From the IMG/VR virus record IMGVR_UViG_3300025070_000108, positions 1-36,411 of that record: a DNA stretch of 36,411 bases, one strand, 5' to 3'. The first letter of the stretch is position 1, and each line of letters starts with the position of its first letter. The notes beneath the pieces are model-generated. The model had not been told where the DNA came from. It was given only the letters and a program-made list of their open reading frames with translations, and searched no databases. The stretch is from a virus. The position numbers were made by a program, and so were the translations under genes. Positions 24,036-33,571 of the stretch are shown one piece after another.

Positions 24036-26858
24036 TTATTTATTCCTTGTATTTCGTGGTATTACTCTTTGTCCACTTTGTATAGCTTTACTTAATTGTT
24101 GCCATTGGTCTGCAGCCATATTTTTAAGTTCAATTCCTAAAGTATTAGTAGGATTATAAGTTCCATCTTGATTAGAAAGTTGTCCTATTATATAAGCATT
24201 AAATTCATTTCTAGTTCCAACAAACTTATTATATTCTTCTGTCAACTTTGTTTTAACAGCTGTATTCATAGGAATAGCAGCTCTTAGTATTGGACTTAAT
24301 CCTGTTGCTCTATTTTCTTGAAAAGATTGAATATTATTTAGTAATTCAGAATCTAATACAGCTTTACCACTAGCTTTTAATACACCTGCTTCACCTATAG
24401 CATAAGATAATGCAGCATTAAAAGCTGCTAAATCTCTTGGATTTTCTATAGCTGAACCACCCTCACCAACTAATTGATTCTCATCATTATATCTGTAACC
24501 AAAAGAATTAAGAGTTATTTGCATAATTTTTTTACCATCATCAGCATCTAATATTTTATCTTTATCTAATGCACTAATAGTAGCATTATAATCTAATAAT
24601 ATTTTTCTACCTTCTAGTTCTAAACTACCTAGTTTATAATTTTTATCAGTATTAGTTTGAATAGATTCTAATGCAGATTTAACATTTGCAGCTTTAATAC
24701 TATTTATAACTTCAGCTCTTTTTACTTTTAATTCATCTCTGTCAAGTTGTGTTTGAGCTCGTGCAAGTTTTTGGTCTATTAGTTTTAATTCTAAATTTCC
24801 TTTATGTTTATAAATATCTCCAGTTAACATATTATATGTTTTTAAATTATCAATCTGTGAATTAACTAAAGTTAAATGTTTATTTTGTTCAGCTGCATCA
24901 GCTTTAATAACATTTTCTTCAATTTGATTTAATGTATTTAAATAATTTGTATTTAATTCAACTGCACCAGATGCTGCATTAATTTGATTTTTAATATTTT
25001 CTTCAGTTAATGCATCATATTCTTTTGTTGATTGACCTTTAGCATTACCAATACCTCCTATTAATCCAGATAACTGTTGTACAAAAGAAGCATTAGGGTC
25101 TATATTTAAAGCTGCTTTAGTTATGCCTTGACCAAAAGTTATCTGTGCTGCTCGTTTATCTTTTTCTTCTTTATCTAAACTATATTTAGAGGTAGGGTCA
25201 CTTTGTTCTTCTAATTTTTTTTGTGCTAAAGTTGTAGTTTTTAATAAACCTTTATTAGGGTTTATTGCTTCTTTATAAGCTTTAGCGTCATATATACTTT
25301 TATTCTCTGTTAATTTATCTAGAGATGATTTAACAGCTGTATCTAATCCAGGTATACCTTTTAAAAAAGCTGCACTTTCTTGTATATCTAATGCACTAGG
25401 TTCTGTATAAGATATATCTGGTATTATATTAGTGCCTGAAATTTCAGGAACTTCTGACATTGTATATGTTTCATTAATTAAATTTGAGTCTTCTTCTACA
25501 TTCTGGTCATTCTCTCCTGCTTGATTATAAACAGTAACTAAACCACCTTGATTATAAAAAGCTGGTCTATTTTGTAACTGCTCATTTAAAAATTGTTGTT
25601 GCATTTCTTCTTGAGAAGGTAAAGGTCCACCCATAGGAGCTCCTTGTGCACTTTCTTCCATTTGCATTTGTATTCTAAAAGGAGCAGGTTCAGTAGGTAA
25701 AAATTCAGGAGCTATTATACTTTCTATATTTGTTCTTTGTGTGCCACCTATACCATATCTATTATGAAATTCTTCTGAACTTATAGGTACACGTTCTCCG
25801 TTTACTATATCAAATCCTCTTTTATTATTTTCAAAAGTAGTTGTTAAAGCTGACTCTTCAGTAAGACCTGTATTCTGCTCATTTGTTCCTTCTTGATTAT
25901 GTATAATATCTGCTATACCACCACCAGTAGCACCAAATAGTTTAGGAAGTTGTCCACCAAATTGTGTATAAGCTCCTAATCCTGCACCACCAAGTTGTAA
26001 TAGTTGTGAACCTATAGAAGGTGTAGGTTGATATTGTGTTTGTGCTGTATAAGTAGAAGGTTGAAAAGGAAATCCTCTAACTACTGCAGAGTATTCTTGT
26101 AAAGCTCTAGTTGGAAATTCTCTTTCTTCCATAAACTGTGATTTAGCTAAATCTAATCCTCGTTGTTCTTGTTGTCTTTCTTGTTCACCTATCTGTTGTT
26201 GTATCGCTAAATCTCTTAAAGCTTGTTGTGGTATAGTTTGTCCTAACTGAGCAAACTGTTGTCCTTGTTGTAACTCTCTAGCTTTCTGGGCTTCAAAGGC
26301 AGCTCGTCCTTGATTAAAAGCATCTGCTGAACCTCTCTCTTGTATCTCAGTTAATTTATCTGTTAAGTCTTGTCTTGCCATTCCTTCTGCAATAGCTTGT
26401 CTTGAACCACCAAAAGGTTGTGAAGCAACTGCTTGAGCAGCTATTCCAGGTGCTATCTTAGATTCATAATCTTCTACAGCTTTAGCTTTAGCTTGGTCAA
26501 CTACAGCTTGTTGATATGGATTCATATACTGTTGTGCTGTGTCTCCTGTAAACTGTTGTCCTAATCCTTCAACAGCAGTCTTAGCTCCTTGAAAATAAGG
26601 AGAAGCTTGAGCTACATCTGTACCTGCTAATCCTGTTGCTTGATTTACAATAGCATTCATAGCAGCAGTTTCTTTATCTGTAAACTGTGCTAATTGTGGT
26701 CCTGTATATGCTTGATAACTTGCATCTGATTGTTGTGCTTTAGCTTTTTCTAATATGTCTTTTATAAAAGGAGCTAACTCTGTGGGAAACTGAGTCGTAG
26801 CAACTGTTGCTCCAGCAGGAGTTGGTTGACTAGGAAACTGTGGTGAAAATATTGACAT
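24036..26858 (-). CDS. putative internal virion protein, 940 aa
   Basis: A large structural protein with a glutamine/alanine-rich N-terminal half containing YMNPYQQAVVDQAKAKAVED and FGGSRQAIAEGMARQDL, blocks I recall from virion proteins of marine podoviruses. The middle has GATGGGIADII (about 307-317) and a second motif NQGGLVTVYNQ (about 435). The second half is strongly helical with long coiled-coil-like stretches (HLTLVNSQIDNLKTYN; LKLIDQKLARAQTQL). Probably an inner core or ejection protein (T7 gp15-like position). AAGGAG precedes the ATG. Its stop directly abuts the TTG start of the 1829-aa gene. Confidence 0.65.
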   Translation of the reverse strand: MSIFSPQFPSQPTPAGATVATTQFPTELAPFIKDILEKAKAQQSDASYQAYTGPQLAQFTDKETAAMNAIVNQATGLAGTDVAQASPYFQGAKTAVEGLGQQFTGDTAQQYMNPYQQAVVDQAKAKAVEDYESKIAPGIAAQAVASQPFGGSRQAIAEGMARQDLTDKLTEIQERGSADAFNQGRAAFEAQKARELQQGQQFAQLGQTIPQQALRDLAIQQQIGEQERQQEQRGLDLAKSQFMEEREFPTRALQEYSAVVRGFPFQPSTYTAQTQYQPTPSIGSQLLQLGGAGLGAYTQFGGQLPKLFGATGGGIADIIHNQEGTNEQNTGLTEESALTTTFENNKRGFDIVNGERVPISSEEFHNRYGIGGTQRTNIESIIAPEFLPTEPAPFRIQMQMEESAQGAPMGGPLPSQEEMQQQFLNEQLQNRPAFYNQGGLVTVYNQAGENDQNVEEDSNLINETYTMSEVPEISGTNIIPDISYTEPSALDIQESAAFLKGIPGLDTAVKSSLDKLTENKSIYDAKAYKEAINPNKGLLKTTTLAQKKLEEQSDPTSKYSLDKEEKDKRAAQITFGQGITKAALNIDPNASFVQQLSGLIGGIGNAKGQSTKEYDALTEENIKNQINAASGAVELNTNYLNTLNQIEENVIKADAAEQNKHLTLVNSQIDNLKTYNMLTGDIYKHKGNLELKLIDQKLARAQTQLDRDELKVKRAEVINSIKAANVKSALESIQTNTDKNYKLGSLELEGRKILLDYNATISALDKDKILDADDGKKIMQITLNSFGYRYNDENQLVGEGGSAIENPRDLAAFNAALSYAIGEAGVLKASGKAVLDSELLNNIQSFQENRATGLSPILRAAIPMNTAVKTKLTEEYNKFVGTRNEFNAYIIGQLSNQDGTYNPTNTLGIELKNMAADQWQQLSKAIQSGQRVIPRNTRNK

Positions 26859-26871
26859 TCTGTTTTACTCC

Positions 26872-28530
26872 TTATCCAAATGCTTTGTTTGCTAATGATT
26901 GTAATGCTGTTCTTGGGTTAAGTCTAGGTTGATGTGCTTTAGTTCCATATGCAGCTTTTCGTAATCCTTCTCTAAATTCATCCAATGCTTGTGCTCCTGC
27001 GTTAGGGTCTCCATTACCTAGTATAGCCATATCAGGAGCAGATACAACATATTCTTTTTCACTTATCTTCATAATACCTTTAGGCTTTTGTCCTGTCTCA
27101 TCAGTAATTAACATAGTTTCATTATCACTCATACCATCTGATTTATCTCTTGTTGTATTAGGTACTTGTCCTTGAAAGAATTGATTATTCTGTCCTCTTG
27201 CATTATTAATAATACTTGAGATACCACCACCTGTAGCTGCTGCTAATTCTCCAGGTAGTCTTCCTGACTCTGTAGTATAAGTAGCAGGCTCAAAGTATTG
27301 AGCAGTTTCTGTATCTTCTGTTCCTTGATACATTCTATTTAAAACATCTGCTACACTTTGTGGATTAGCTCCATACTTATAAATATAAGAATATTTAACT
27401 GGGTCTTCTATAGCTGCTTTAGCAAACTGTCTAGCAGTCATTTGTCTACCTTCAGCTTCTGCTTGTATTTGTTCTGATAGTCCTTGTGCATCTTGATATG
27501 CTTTTTTAGCTGCATCTATTTCTTTTTTAATTTCTGTTGTACCATATGCTGTTACTGCATCTTTACCAAGTTGAGCTACATCATATCTTCCTGGAACTAT
27601 TTCTTTTCCAAGAAAATCTTTAGTTGTATTTACAGCAGAATCAACATAACTTCCTGCTTTATCTATATAACCTCCTGCTGTATCTATTCCTCTTTCAAAC
27701 ATATTTGGATTATTTATATTGCTTTGTGCATAATTACTAGATAAACTACCAGAATCTATTCCTCCTGTTGTTGAAGAAGACATACCACCTGATTTATCTG
27801 CATATTGTAATTCAGGACTAGTACCTTTAACTGCATCTGCAGAAAAAGTAGGGTCAGGTGCATTCTTAGCTTGATAAGCTTGATACTTATCAGCTCCATA
27901 ATGCATTGCTCCAGCTGCAGCAGCTCTTAGTAATTTATCTTGTCTTAAAGGGTCTGAAGTAAGTTCATTTAATCCTCCAGTTGCTAATGAAGGAACAGCA
28001 TAAGCTTTTAATGCAGTCATTAAAGGACCACCTCCAGGAATTAATATATTAGTTACAGCCATTAATGCTAATGTTTTAAGAAAATCACCAGTACCTTTAC
28101 CACCACCTAAAGCACTTGATACACCTGACAATGTTCCATCAACAACATCTTGAGCTGCACCACCAATCATTTGTGCACCTTTACTTACAGTCCTACCTAT
28201 TTGTCTTATAGGTTTTGGTATTTTAAAACTTCTAAAACCTGAAAAAGCTTTTATCACAGGTAAACTTGTAAGTCCTCCTTGATTTCTCTCTATAACACCT
28301 TTAGCCATTAATATATCTTTTTGTGTTATTGTACCATCACCACTTAAATCAGGAAAGCCACCTTGTGCATTATATACAGTTGGTGGTTGTTGCATCATTT
28401 GAGGTTGTCTCATTTGTCGCATTTGTTGTAATGCCATAAGGTTAGAAAGACCATCATCTCTCCTGACATTTTGCATCATATTATTCATTTGCTGTATCCT
28501 ATTTAATTGTGGTTGTGGTTGCATCATCAT
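26872..28530 (-). CDS. putative internal virion protein with calcium-binding loop
   Basis: A 552-aa protein with a methionine/glutamine-rich start (MMMQPQPQLNRIQQMNN). A dockerin/EF-hand-like loop DLSGDGTITQKD (61-72) puts side chains at D61, S63, D65, T67, T69 and D72. NQGGLTSL (83-90) follows, then a hydrophobic glycine-rich stretch (LALMAVTNILIPGGGPLMTALK). ATGGGISSIINNARG (about 432-446) resembles the motif in the 940-aa protein. The C-terminus reads EKEYVVSAPDMAILGNGDPN then GAQALDEFREGLRKA, a tail I recall from other marine phage virion proteins. Three ATGs in a row begin the gene and overlap the previous stop. Confidence 0.65.
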   Translation of the reverse strand: MMMQPQPQLNRIQQMNNMMQNVRRDDGLSNLMALQQMRQMRQPQMMQQPPTVYNAQGGFPDLSGDGTITQKDILMAKGVIERNQGGLTSLPVIKAFSGFRSFKIPKPIRQIGRTVSKGAQMIGGAAQDVVDGTLSGVSSALGGGKGTGDFLKTLALMAVTNILIPGGGPLMTALKAYAVPSLATGGLNELTSDPLRQDKLLRAAAAGAMHYGADKYQAYQAKNAPDPTFSADAVKGTSPELQYADKSGGMSSSTTGGIDSGSLSSNYAQSNINNPNMFERGIDTAGGYIDKAGSYVDSAVNTTKDFLGKEIVPGRYDVAQLGKDAVTAYGTTEIKKEIDAAKKAYQDAQGLSEQIQAEAEGRQMTARQFAKAAIEDPVKYSYIYKYGANPQSVADVLNRMYQGTEDTETAQYFEPATYTTESGRLPGELAAATGGGISSIINNARGQNNQFFQGQVPNTTRDKSDGMSDNETMLITDETGQKPKGIMKISEKEYVVSAPDMAILGNGDPNAGAQALDEFREGLRKAAYGTKAHQPRLNPRTALQSLANKAFG

Positions 28531-28757
28531 TATTTTTTCTTCCGTAGTACTTGATTAGGTGAATAAGGGTTAGATTGTGCTAATGTATTATTAGCTACAA
28601 AAGTATTAGTCTTAGGAAAATCTTTCATAACAGTACTTAGTTTATCTAAACGATTTACATTAGGAATAACCATACCTCTATTAACTAAACCAAAGTAGGT
28701 ACTAGAAGGACTGTTTAAGATTTTAAGATAATCTTGTTGTGAGTATTTATTTTTCAT
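28530..28757 (-). CDS. hypothetical small virion-region protein
   Basis: A 75-aa basic protein (MKNKYSQQDYLKILNSPSST...) ending LRKKK. It contains many asparagine and proline residues and no recognised motif. It overlaps genes on both sides and lies between two virion genes, which makes a structural or chaperone role plausible, without direct evidence. Confidence 0.55.
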   Translation of the reverse strand: MKNKYSQQDYLKILNSPSSTYFGLVNRGMVIPNVNRLDKLSTVMKDFPKTNTFVANNTLAQSNPYSPNQVLRKKK

Positions 28758-28914
28758 TAATTATCTCTAGTATTTTTTCTCTTTGTTTTAAAATTTCTTG
28801 TTGTTGTATTATAAGCTGGTGTTGTTGTTCTAATATTTCTTCTTTACTTATAACATTATTATCTTCTTCAAGTTCTTTTTTAGCTTTAGGAAATTTAATA
28901 ATATTGTTTTTCAT
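28747..28914 (-). CDS. small coiled-coil protein
   Basis: A 55-aa frame (MKNNIIKFPKAKKELEEDNN...) that fills the gap between two virion-region genes and overlaps the next start by 11 bases. The second half is a glutamine/glutamate/leucine/isoleucine-rich helix (ILEQQHQLIIQQQEILKQRE) predicted to be a coiled coil. It is one base away from the previous stop, so coupling can replace its weak ribosome binding site. Confidence 0.6.
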   Translation of the reverse strand: MKNNIIKFPKAKKELEEDNNVISKEEILEQQHQLIIQQQEILKQREKILEIINEK

Positions 28915-28915
28915 A

Positions 28916-29194
28916 TTAGTTTAAATTTTCCCATGCTTGTGTTGCTGTTGTACTAACGTATCCTTTAAATTTACCTGCTGATGCTGCATATGCTATATCA
29001 CCTTTCTTAGGTAAACCTATATCTGTTATAGTTACAACAGCATATATATTAGTAGAAGGTTTTCTATTTACTTCTTGGTCTCTTGTATCTAACTGATTAA
29101 TTAAAGCTGCTCCCCATTGTTGTACATAACGATAGAACTCTTTAGCATCATCTTCTGTTTGTACAAATCTTGGTAACTCTGGGTATCTAGCCAT
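28916..29194 (-). CDS. small putative tail/virion protein
   Basis: A 92-aa protein. Its N-terminus reads RYPELPRFVQTEDDAKEFYR then YVQQWGAALINQLDTRDQEV, a helical region. The C-terminus reads TITDIGLPKKGDIAYAASAG then KFKGYV, a beta-type segment common at the ends of phage tail and neck proteins. It starts on the last base of the previous stop. A structural role is inferred from this segment and from its place beside the stabilisation protein. Confidence 0.6.
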   Translation of the reverse strand: MARYPELPRFVQTEDDAKEFYRYVQQWGAALINQLDTRDQEVNRKPSTNIYAVVTITDIGLPKKGDIAYAASAGKFKGYVSTTATQAWENLN

Positions 29195-30051
29195 TACTGC
29201 ATACTACTATAAAAATTTTCTAAATCTTCTGCAGTTCCTGAATATACTAAACCTCCTTGAGGTAAGTCAGGACCTTCTGAATAATATACAGGTCTACCTG
29301 CATATACTCCTCTACCAGTTCTATCAAACTCTTCTTTATCTTCAAAATAACTAGGATATATAGAACCTACTTGAATAGGTAATCCTGAAAAATTAATTTC
29401 TTCTTGTGGTTCACTATAAACTTTTTCATATATATCTTTAGCAGTCATTGTATTTTGAGGTATTCCAAAACTTCCTTGATAATTAGCTGCTATATCTTCT
29501 TTAAACATATCAATAGCTTCTGAAGGTGTTATATCACCAGTAGGTAATACATTATATCCTAAAGATATTAATTCTTTTATTCCTCCTGCTACATTAGGTG
29601 TAGCATCTCCAATAAAAGTTGAAACTGATTCTGGAACTAGACCAAGACTTCCTTTTTCAATAAGATTACTTACAGCATTACTAATATTATTAGCAGCTGC
29701 CATATGTCTTGCATCAGAAGGTTTTCCAGTATATCCTGGTCCATATTGATATTCTAACTCATTAATTTCAGGTAGATTTATTCCTTTTTCAATAACCATA
29801 GCCATTGGATTAATTTTATTAAATCCTTGTAAAATTTCTTGACCAGTTATAGGTAAACTATCTAAACCTGTTGGATTAGGATTATATTTTCTACTAAATA
29901 CAGGATTAGGTAAACTTGCAGTCTTTGCTGCAATATCTGCAGCTCCACCTGAAGCTCCCATTTGTTGATTATACTTTTGTAATGCTGTATTTTTTAAATT
30001 AGTTAAAAAAGCACCAGGGTCATAACCAGTTGTATTGTACATTGTTGTCAT
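29194..30051 (-). CDS. putative virion protein, 285 aa
   Basis: A 285-aa protein with a disordered N-terminus (NLKNTALQKYNQQMGASGGA), a helical middle (ARHMAAANNISNAVSNLIEK, then GDATPNVAGGIKELISLG) and a proline/tyrosine-rich C-terminus (GRPVYYSEGPDLPQGGLVYSG). DLPQGGLVY resembles the GG-hydrophobic motifs of the two larger virion proteins downstream. No known family is recognised. It overlaps both neighbours by one base, inside the structural operon. Confidence 0.55.
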   Translation of the reverse strand: MTTMYNTTGYDPGAFLTNLKNTALQKYNQQMGASGGAADIAAKTASLPNPVFSRKYNPNPTGLDSLPITGQEILQGFNKINPMAMVIEKGINLPEINELEYQYGPGYTGKPSDARHMAAANNISNAVSNLIEKGSLGLVPESVSTFIGDATPNVAGGIKELISLGYNVLPTGDITPSEAIDMFKEDIAANYQGSFGIPQNTMTAKDIYEKVYSEPQEEINFSGLPIQVGSIYPSYFEDKEEFDRTGRGVYAGRPVYYSEGPDLPQGGLVYSGTAEDLENFYSSMQ

Positions 30052-31913
30052 TATCTTCTACCATCTGGTTGTATAGCTAAACGTATTGAACCCCATCTCC
30101 AGCTTGTATTCGCTGCATTACAGGATACTCTTACTCTTCCTTGTCTACCTCTAGCTCTCATATCTATCTTAGTTGTTGCGTTAGTAATAACATGTGGTGG
30201 ATTAGGTTTCTCTCTAGCTGTACCACTTTCAGGAAAATCTTTAGTCTTAATGGAGAAACTTAATGAACCATCACTTATATCAAAGTCAGGAATAATTCTA
30301 CTTAAAAACATTATATCATTACCTGACGCTATATCAAAATCTGCTGATTCAATAAAGGAAGGTTGAGATACACCATCTGCTGTATATACACCATCAGGTT
30401 CATTGTTATATAAATTATTAGCAGTACCTACTGTACCTGTTGTTATAGTATTACTAAATACATTCTTATCTGCAAAGGTTGTAAAGATACTAGAACCTAT
30501 TGTCCAGTAATTTTCTGTAGGAGAATAGATAACATAACTATCACATTCAGTAGAGTTAGTAGAAGGATATAACCATATAACTTCTTTAAACTCAGAATTA
30601 ATACCACAGAATATTTTATCTTTCTGGTCCATGTTTAATCTATCAAATACAAATCTTCTTACAGTACAATCTAAGTTCTTAACTTGTCCATCAAACATAT
30701 AGAAGTTATCATGTCCCATCCATATAGATGCACCATCATAATCTATTGCTGCATGTGGTGCTATCAATCCACAATTAGTACCTAACTGATTAAAGTTAAA
30801 TATAAAAGGTGGACCAACAAAAGACATAGCCCATAAAGAATTATCTGTCCATATGTTAACAGCATTACGTGACCTCTTAGCTCCAACTATTTCTGTACCA
30901 TCTGTAAGAATTACTTCACCTGAAGTAGAACTAATAGAAGGAACAAAGTTTGTATAGTCTTCTTGATTAGACCAACGTACAGTTAAAGGGTCATATGTTC
31001 CTGTAGGTGATGCTGTTGTTCCAAATTGATTTGTTCCTAATGTAATAAGATGTCTATCATTAGGAGAAACAATAATTGAATTTACAGTTGTTGGTGTAGA
31101 GTTTGTACTACCTGAAACTTTAACAGCTCTTAAAGGACTTGTTGATGCATCAGCATCCCAATAATATATAGTACCTCCTCTTCGATTAGCAATCACATCT
31201 TCACCCCAGTTATCTAAACTCCACTGTGTTATTTGACTAAAGAAGTCACTAGCACCTGCTGAAGTAGGACTATTCCATGCTCTTCCTCCTACTGTACTTA
31301 CACCTGCATTATAAGAACCTGCTCCATAACCTAAACCTGTTGCTGCATTATCTACACCATTAGCAATTAAATAATGTATAGTACCACTACCTGAAGATGA
31401 TTGAGCAACACTAGATGTAGTTGCAACATCAATAGCAAAAGTATTTGAATTAATAACACTTACAGGATATGTATCTGTACCTAATAATATATTACCACCA
31501 ATAGTAGTAGAGCTTGTAAAGAATACAAAGTCACCTGTTGTTCTACCATGAGCTGTTGCAGATACTGTTACTGTATTAACACTAAGAGCACAAGTAAATG
31601 CACTAGCTAATGTTACACTAGCAGATACAGGAGTAACATCAAATATCTGGTCACCATTATGTTCATACAACATTTGAGATGTACCAAACATAGCTCTTTT
31701 AAATTGGTCATTATCAGACCATGTAATTAAATCTCTTCCTGCACCATTAAAAGATGCAGATACTTTTGTTGCATAACCACCTATGTTCTCTGGCTTACCT
31801 GCTCTAAAACGTACTTTATCAGCGTCATACCATGAACCTGTTTCTGCATACTGTGTGGACTCTCTTTGGATTCCAGCTTTGAAATCCATTTTAGTTAGAG
31901 TGGACTTTGCCAT
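30051..31913 (-). CDS. tail stabilisation / nozzle-type protein
   Basis: A 620-aa beta-rich protein. The N-terminal block MDFKAGIQRESTQYAETGSW followed by KVRFRAGKPENIGGY is a signature I associate with podovirus stabilisation (P22 gp10-like) or tail tubular B-type proteins, which form the nozzle below the portal. Repeated beta-propeller-like segments follow (NDRHLITLGTN; VRWSNQEDYTNF; AVNIWTDNSLWAM; IWMGHDNFYMFDGQ). The C-terminus reads IDMRARGRQGRVRVS and WRWGSIRLAIQPDGRR. Its position between tail fibres and internal virion proteins supports the call. Confidence 0.78.
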   Translation of the reverse strand: MAKSTLTKMDFKAGIQRESTQYAETGSWYDADKVRFRAGKPENIGGYATKVSASFNGAGRDLITWSDNDQFKRAMFGTSQMLYEHNGDQIFDVTPVSASVTLASAFTCALSVNTVTVSATAHGRTTGDFVFFTSSTTIGGNILLGTDTYPVSVINSNTFAIDVATTSSVAQSSSGSGTIHYLIANGVDNAATGLGYGAGSYNAGVSTVGGRAWNSPTSAGASDFFSQITQWSLDNWGEDVIANRRGGTIYYWDADASTSPLRAVKVSGSTNSTPTTVNSIIVSPNDRHLITLGTNQFGTTASPTGTYDPLTVRWSNQEDYTNFVPSISSTSGEVILTDGTEIVGAKRSRNAVNIWTDNSLWAMSFVGPPFIFNFNQLGTNCGLIAPHAAIDYDGASIWMGHDNFYMFDGQVKNLDCTVRRFVFDRLNMDQKDKIFCGINSEFKEVIWLYPSTNSTECDSYVIYSPTENYWTIGSSIFTTFADKNVFSNTITTGTVGTANNLYNNEPDGVYTADGVSQPSFIESADFDIASGNDIMFLSRIIPDFDISDGSLSFSIKTKDFPESGTAREKPNPPHVITNATTKIDMRARGRQGRVRVSCNAANTSWRWGSIRLAIQPDGRR

Positions 31914-31916
31914 TAG

Positions 31917-32840
31917 TTACCTATCAAAGTTTTTTAATAATACTGAATCTATTGTTGATGCACTTCTTGCACTATATATTAACATATCTACATCTCCTGC
32001 ACCTGTACTTAATGTAGGTACTGCAGCAGATACAAATTGATATGCTGTATTATATGATAATGTTCTTGAACCTGTGCCATCTTGAATTACATATATGTTT
32101 CCTGTTTGACCTGCTACTGCATTAGTTGGTGCTGCTAATGTTCTATTACCACCTATAGTAACTAAGAAGTTATTACCTAATGCAAAGTCTACTGTTATAC
32201 TTGCAGCATCTGTTAATGTTGTTATTGGATTATAAGCTCTAGCAGATGTTCCTACTTTTAATGAACCTGCTTCTACTACAAAGTCTCCACGTACAGTTGT
32301 ATTAGCTGTTACTGAAGTTCTTACATATCTAATATCTGCTAAAGATACATCTGCAATATTAGTTGCACATACACCTACATCTGCATTAGCTGCTGTACCT
32401 AATCCTAATCCTTTAGCATTAGTAGGAAATACACTTGTACCATCACATATAACTAAACCTACTGCACCAAAAGGAATATTATATCCATCACCACTAGCAG
32501 TTTTAATTTTAACTATATCACTTGCAGTTGTATTAGCAGAAACTGTATTATTAATAACATAGCTTTTAGATTGAGCAGGTATTATCATTGTTATTGTTGT
32601 ATTAGTTCCACCTACTGAACCTTTAACTTCTAAGAAAGCAGAACGTGGTACATCACCTGAACCATCTACTGCTGATAAAGTTACTGTAGCATTAGCTCCT
32701 ATTTCTACTGTAGTATAAGCTGCAATAGCATCATCAACTAGACTTATCATACCATCATTTAATACAGTACCCCAAGTATTTGGATTATCTCCATCTCCTT
32801 GTTTTACTAGTCTTAACCTGCTTGTATATGTTGATGCCAT
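31917..32840 (-). CDS. tail fibre-type protein
   Basis: A 307-aa protein starting ASTYTSRLRLVKQGDGDNPN followed by TWGTVLNDGMISLVDDAIA, the usual beginning of a tail fibre or receptor-binding protein family in marine phages. A long serine/threonine-rich beta region follows. The C-terminal domain (about 215-307) contains NFLVTIGGNRTLAAPTNA, AGQTGNIYVIQDGTG and VPTLSTGAGDVDML, and closely resembles the C-terminal domain of the partial gene at the window end. AGGAGA precedes the ATG. Probably an appendage subunit. Confidence 0.75.
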   Translation of the reverse strand: MASTYTSRLRLVKQGDGDNPNTWGTVLNDGMISLVDDAIAAYTTVEIGANATVTLSAVDGSGDVPRSAFLEVKGSVGGTNTTITMIIPAQSKSYVINNTVSANTTASDIVKIKTASGDGYNIPFGAVGLVICDGTSVFPTNAKGLGLGTAANADVGVCATNIADVSLADIRYVRTSVTANTTVRGDFVVEAGSLKVGTSARAYNPITTLTDAASITVDFALGNNFLVTIGGNRTLAAPTNAVAGQTGNIYVIQDGTGSRTLSYNTAYQFVSAAVPTLSTGAGDVDMLIYSARSASTIDSVLLKNFDR

Positions 32841-32919
32841 TTATTTCTCCTATTTATCATTACATTGGCAAAGCTTACCAAATAATCTTTTTTTTAATCT
32901 TTTAAAAAATCTTTTAATC
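32841..32919 (-). repeat. AT-rich gap with repeated AATCTTTT and a small hairpin
   Basis: The 79-base gap between two tail genes holds several near-copies of AATCTTTT (32883-32921). It also holds a hairpin, TTGGCAA/TTACCAA with a 3-base loop at about 32865-32881 (7 bp, one G-U). No T-tract follows the hairpin on the - strand, so it is not a standard terminator. The ribosome binding site of the downstream fibre gene lies at the left end. Confidence 0.5.
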
Positions 32920-33558
32920 TTAACGTATGTACGTTTTAACGTCATAATCATCACTCCATCTGTTTATTCTTGCTATTTCTGTTACATTACCATCACTATC
33001 TCTAGTGTCTTCATATAATGCTTTAAATGCTGCCATATCACTTGCACCATCTATAGCTGCTTCAATAGCTGCACAGTCTGTTTTAATATTTCCTACATAG
33101 GTTCCAACAGCACTTGGTATAGTTTTACTACTATCATAAGCTAATCTTTCTACTAACCAATTAAATCTAGATATATAATTATTAGCTCGTTGTTTAGTTA
33201 AATTTTTAGCTAATGTTTTTAAACCTAATGTTACTGTTTGATTACCTTTGTAATCTTTTATTGCATTACCATCTTTATCTACATCATTAACATCTACTAA
33301 AGACTTAGCTGTTATTGTATAAGATGTTGTTACTTTCTTATCAGAAGCACTAAAACTATATGTAGCTTGTGAAGTATTTTCAAATCTATCATCTCCTTTT
33401 GTACCACTATCTTCTACAGGATATATTCCTATAGCAGCTTTCTCTGCATCTGTATATTTTGTAAACATATTAGATGGATAACGAACTTCACCTATTACCA
33501 AAGATTTTGGTCTTTGATATATTTGTTCTATTTTATTATCCTTTATTAAAGCCCACAT
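32920..33558 (-). CDS. putative tail fibre accessory protein
   Basis: A 212-aa protein starting MWALIKDNKIEQIYQRPKSL, then IGEVRYPSNMFTKYTDAEKA and AIGIYPVED. This is a start I recall from small proteins beside phage tail fibres. The second half is helical (LAKNLTKQRANNYISRFNWL, VERLAYDSSK) and resembles tail fibre assembly or trimerisation modules. AGGTGA precedes the ATG. It may be a chaperone or a minor fibre component; the data do not separate these. Confidence 0.6.
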   Translation of the reverse strand: MWALIKDNKIEQIYQRPKSLVIGEVRYPSNMFTKYTDAEKAAIGIYPVEDSGTKGDDRFENTSQATYSFSASDKKVTTSYTITAKSLVDVNDVDKDGNAIKDYKGNQTVTLGLKTLAKNLTKQRANNYISRFNWLVERLAYDSSKTIPSAVGTYVGNIKTDCAAIEAAIDGASDMAAFKALYEDTRDSDGNVTEIARINRWSDDYDVKTYIR

Positions 33559-33571
33559 ATTATTTCACCTC

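Noticed and set aside
32841-32919. Terminator in the gap between tail fibre genes
   Set aside because: A 7-bp hairpin is present but is weak, contains a G-U pair and is not followed by a T-tract on the - strand.
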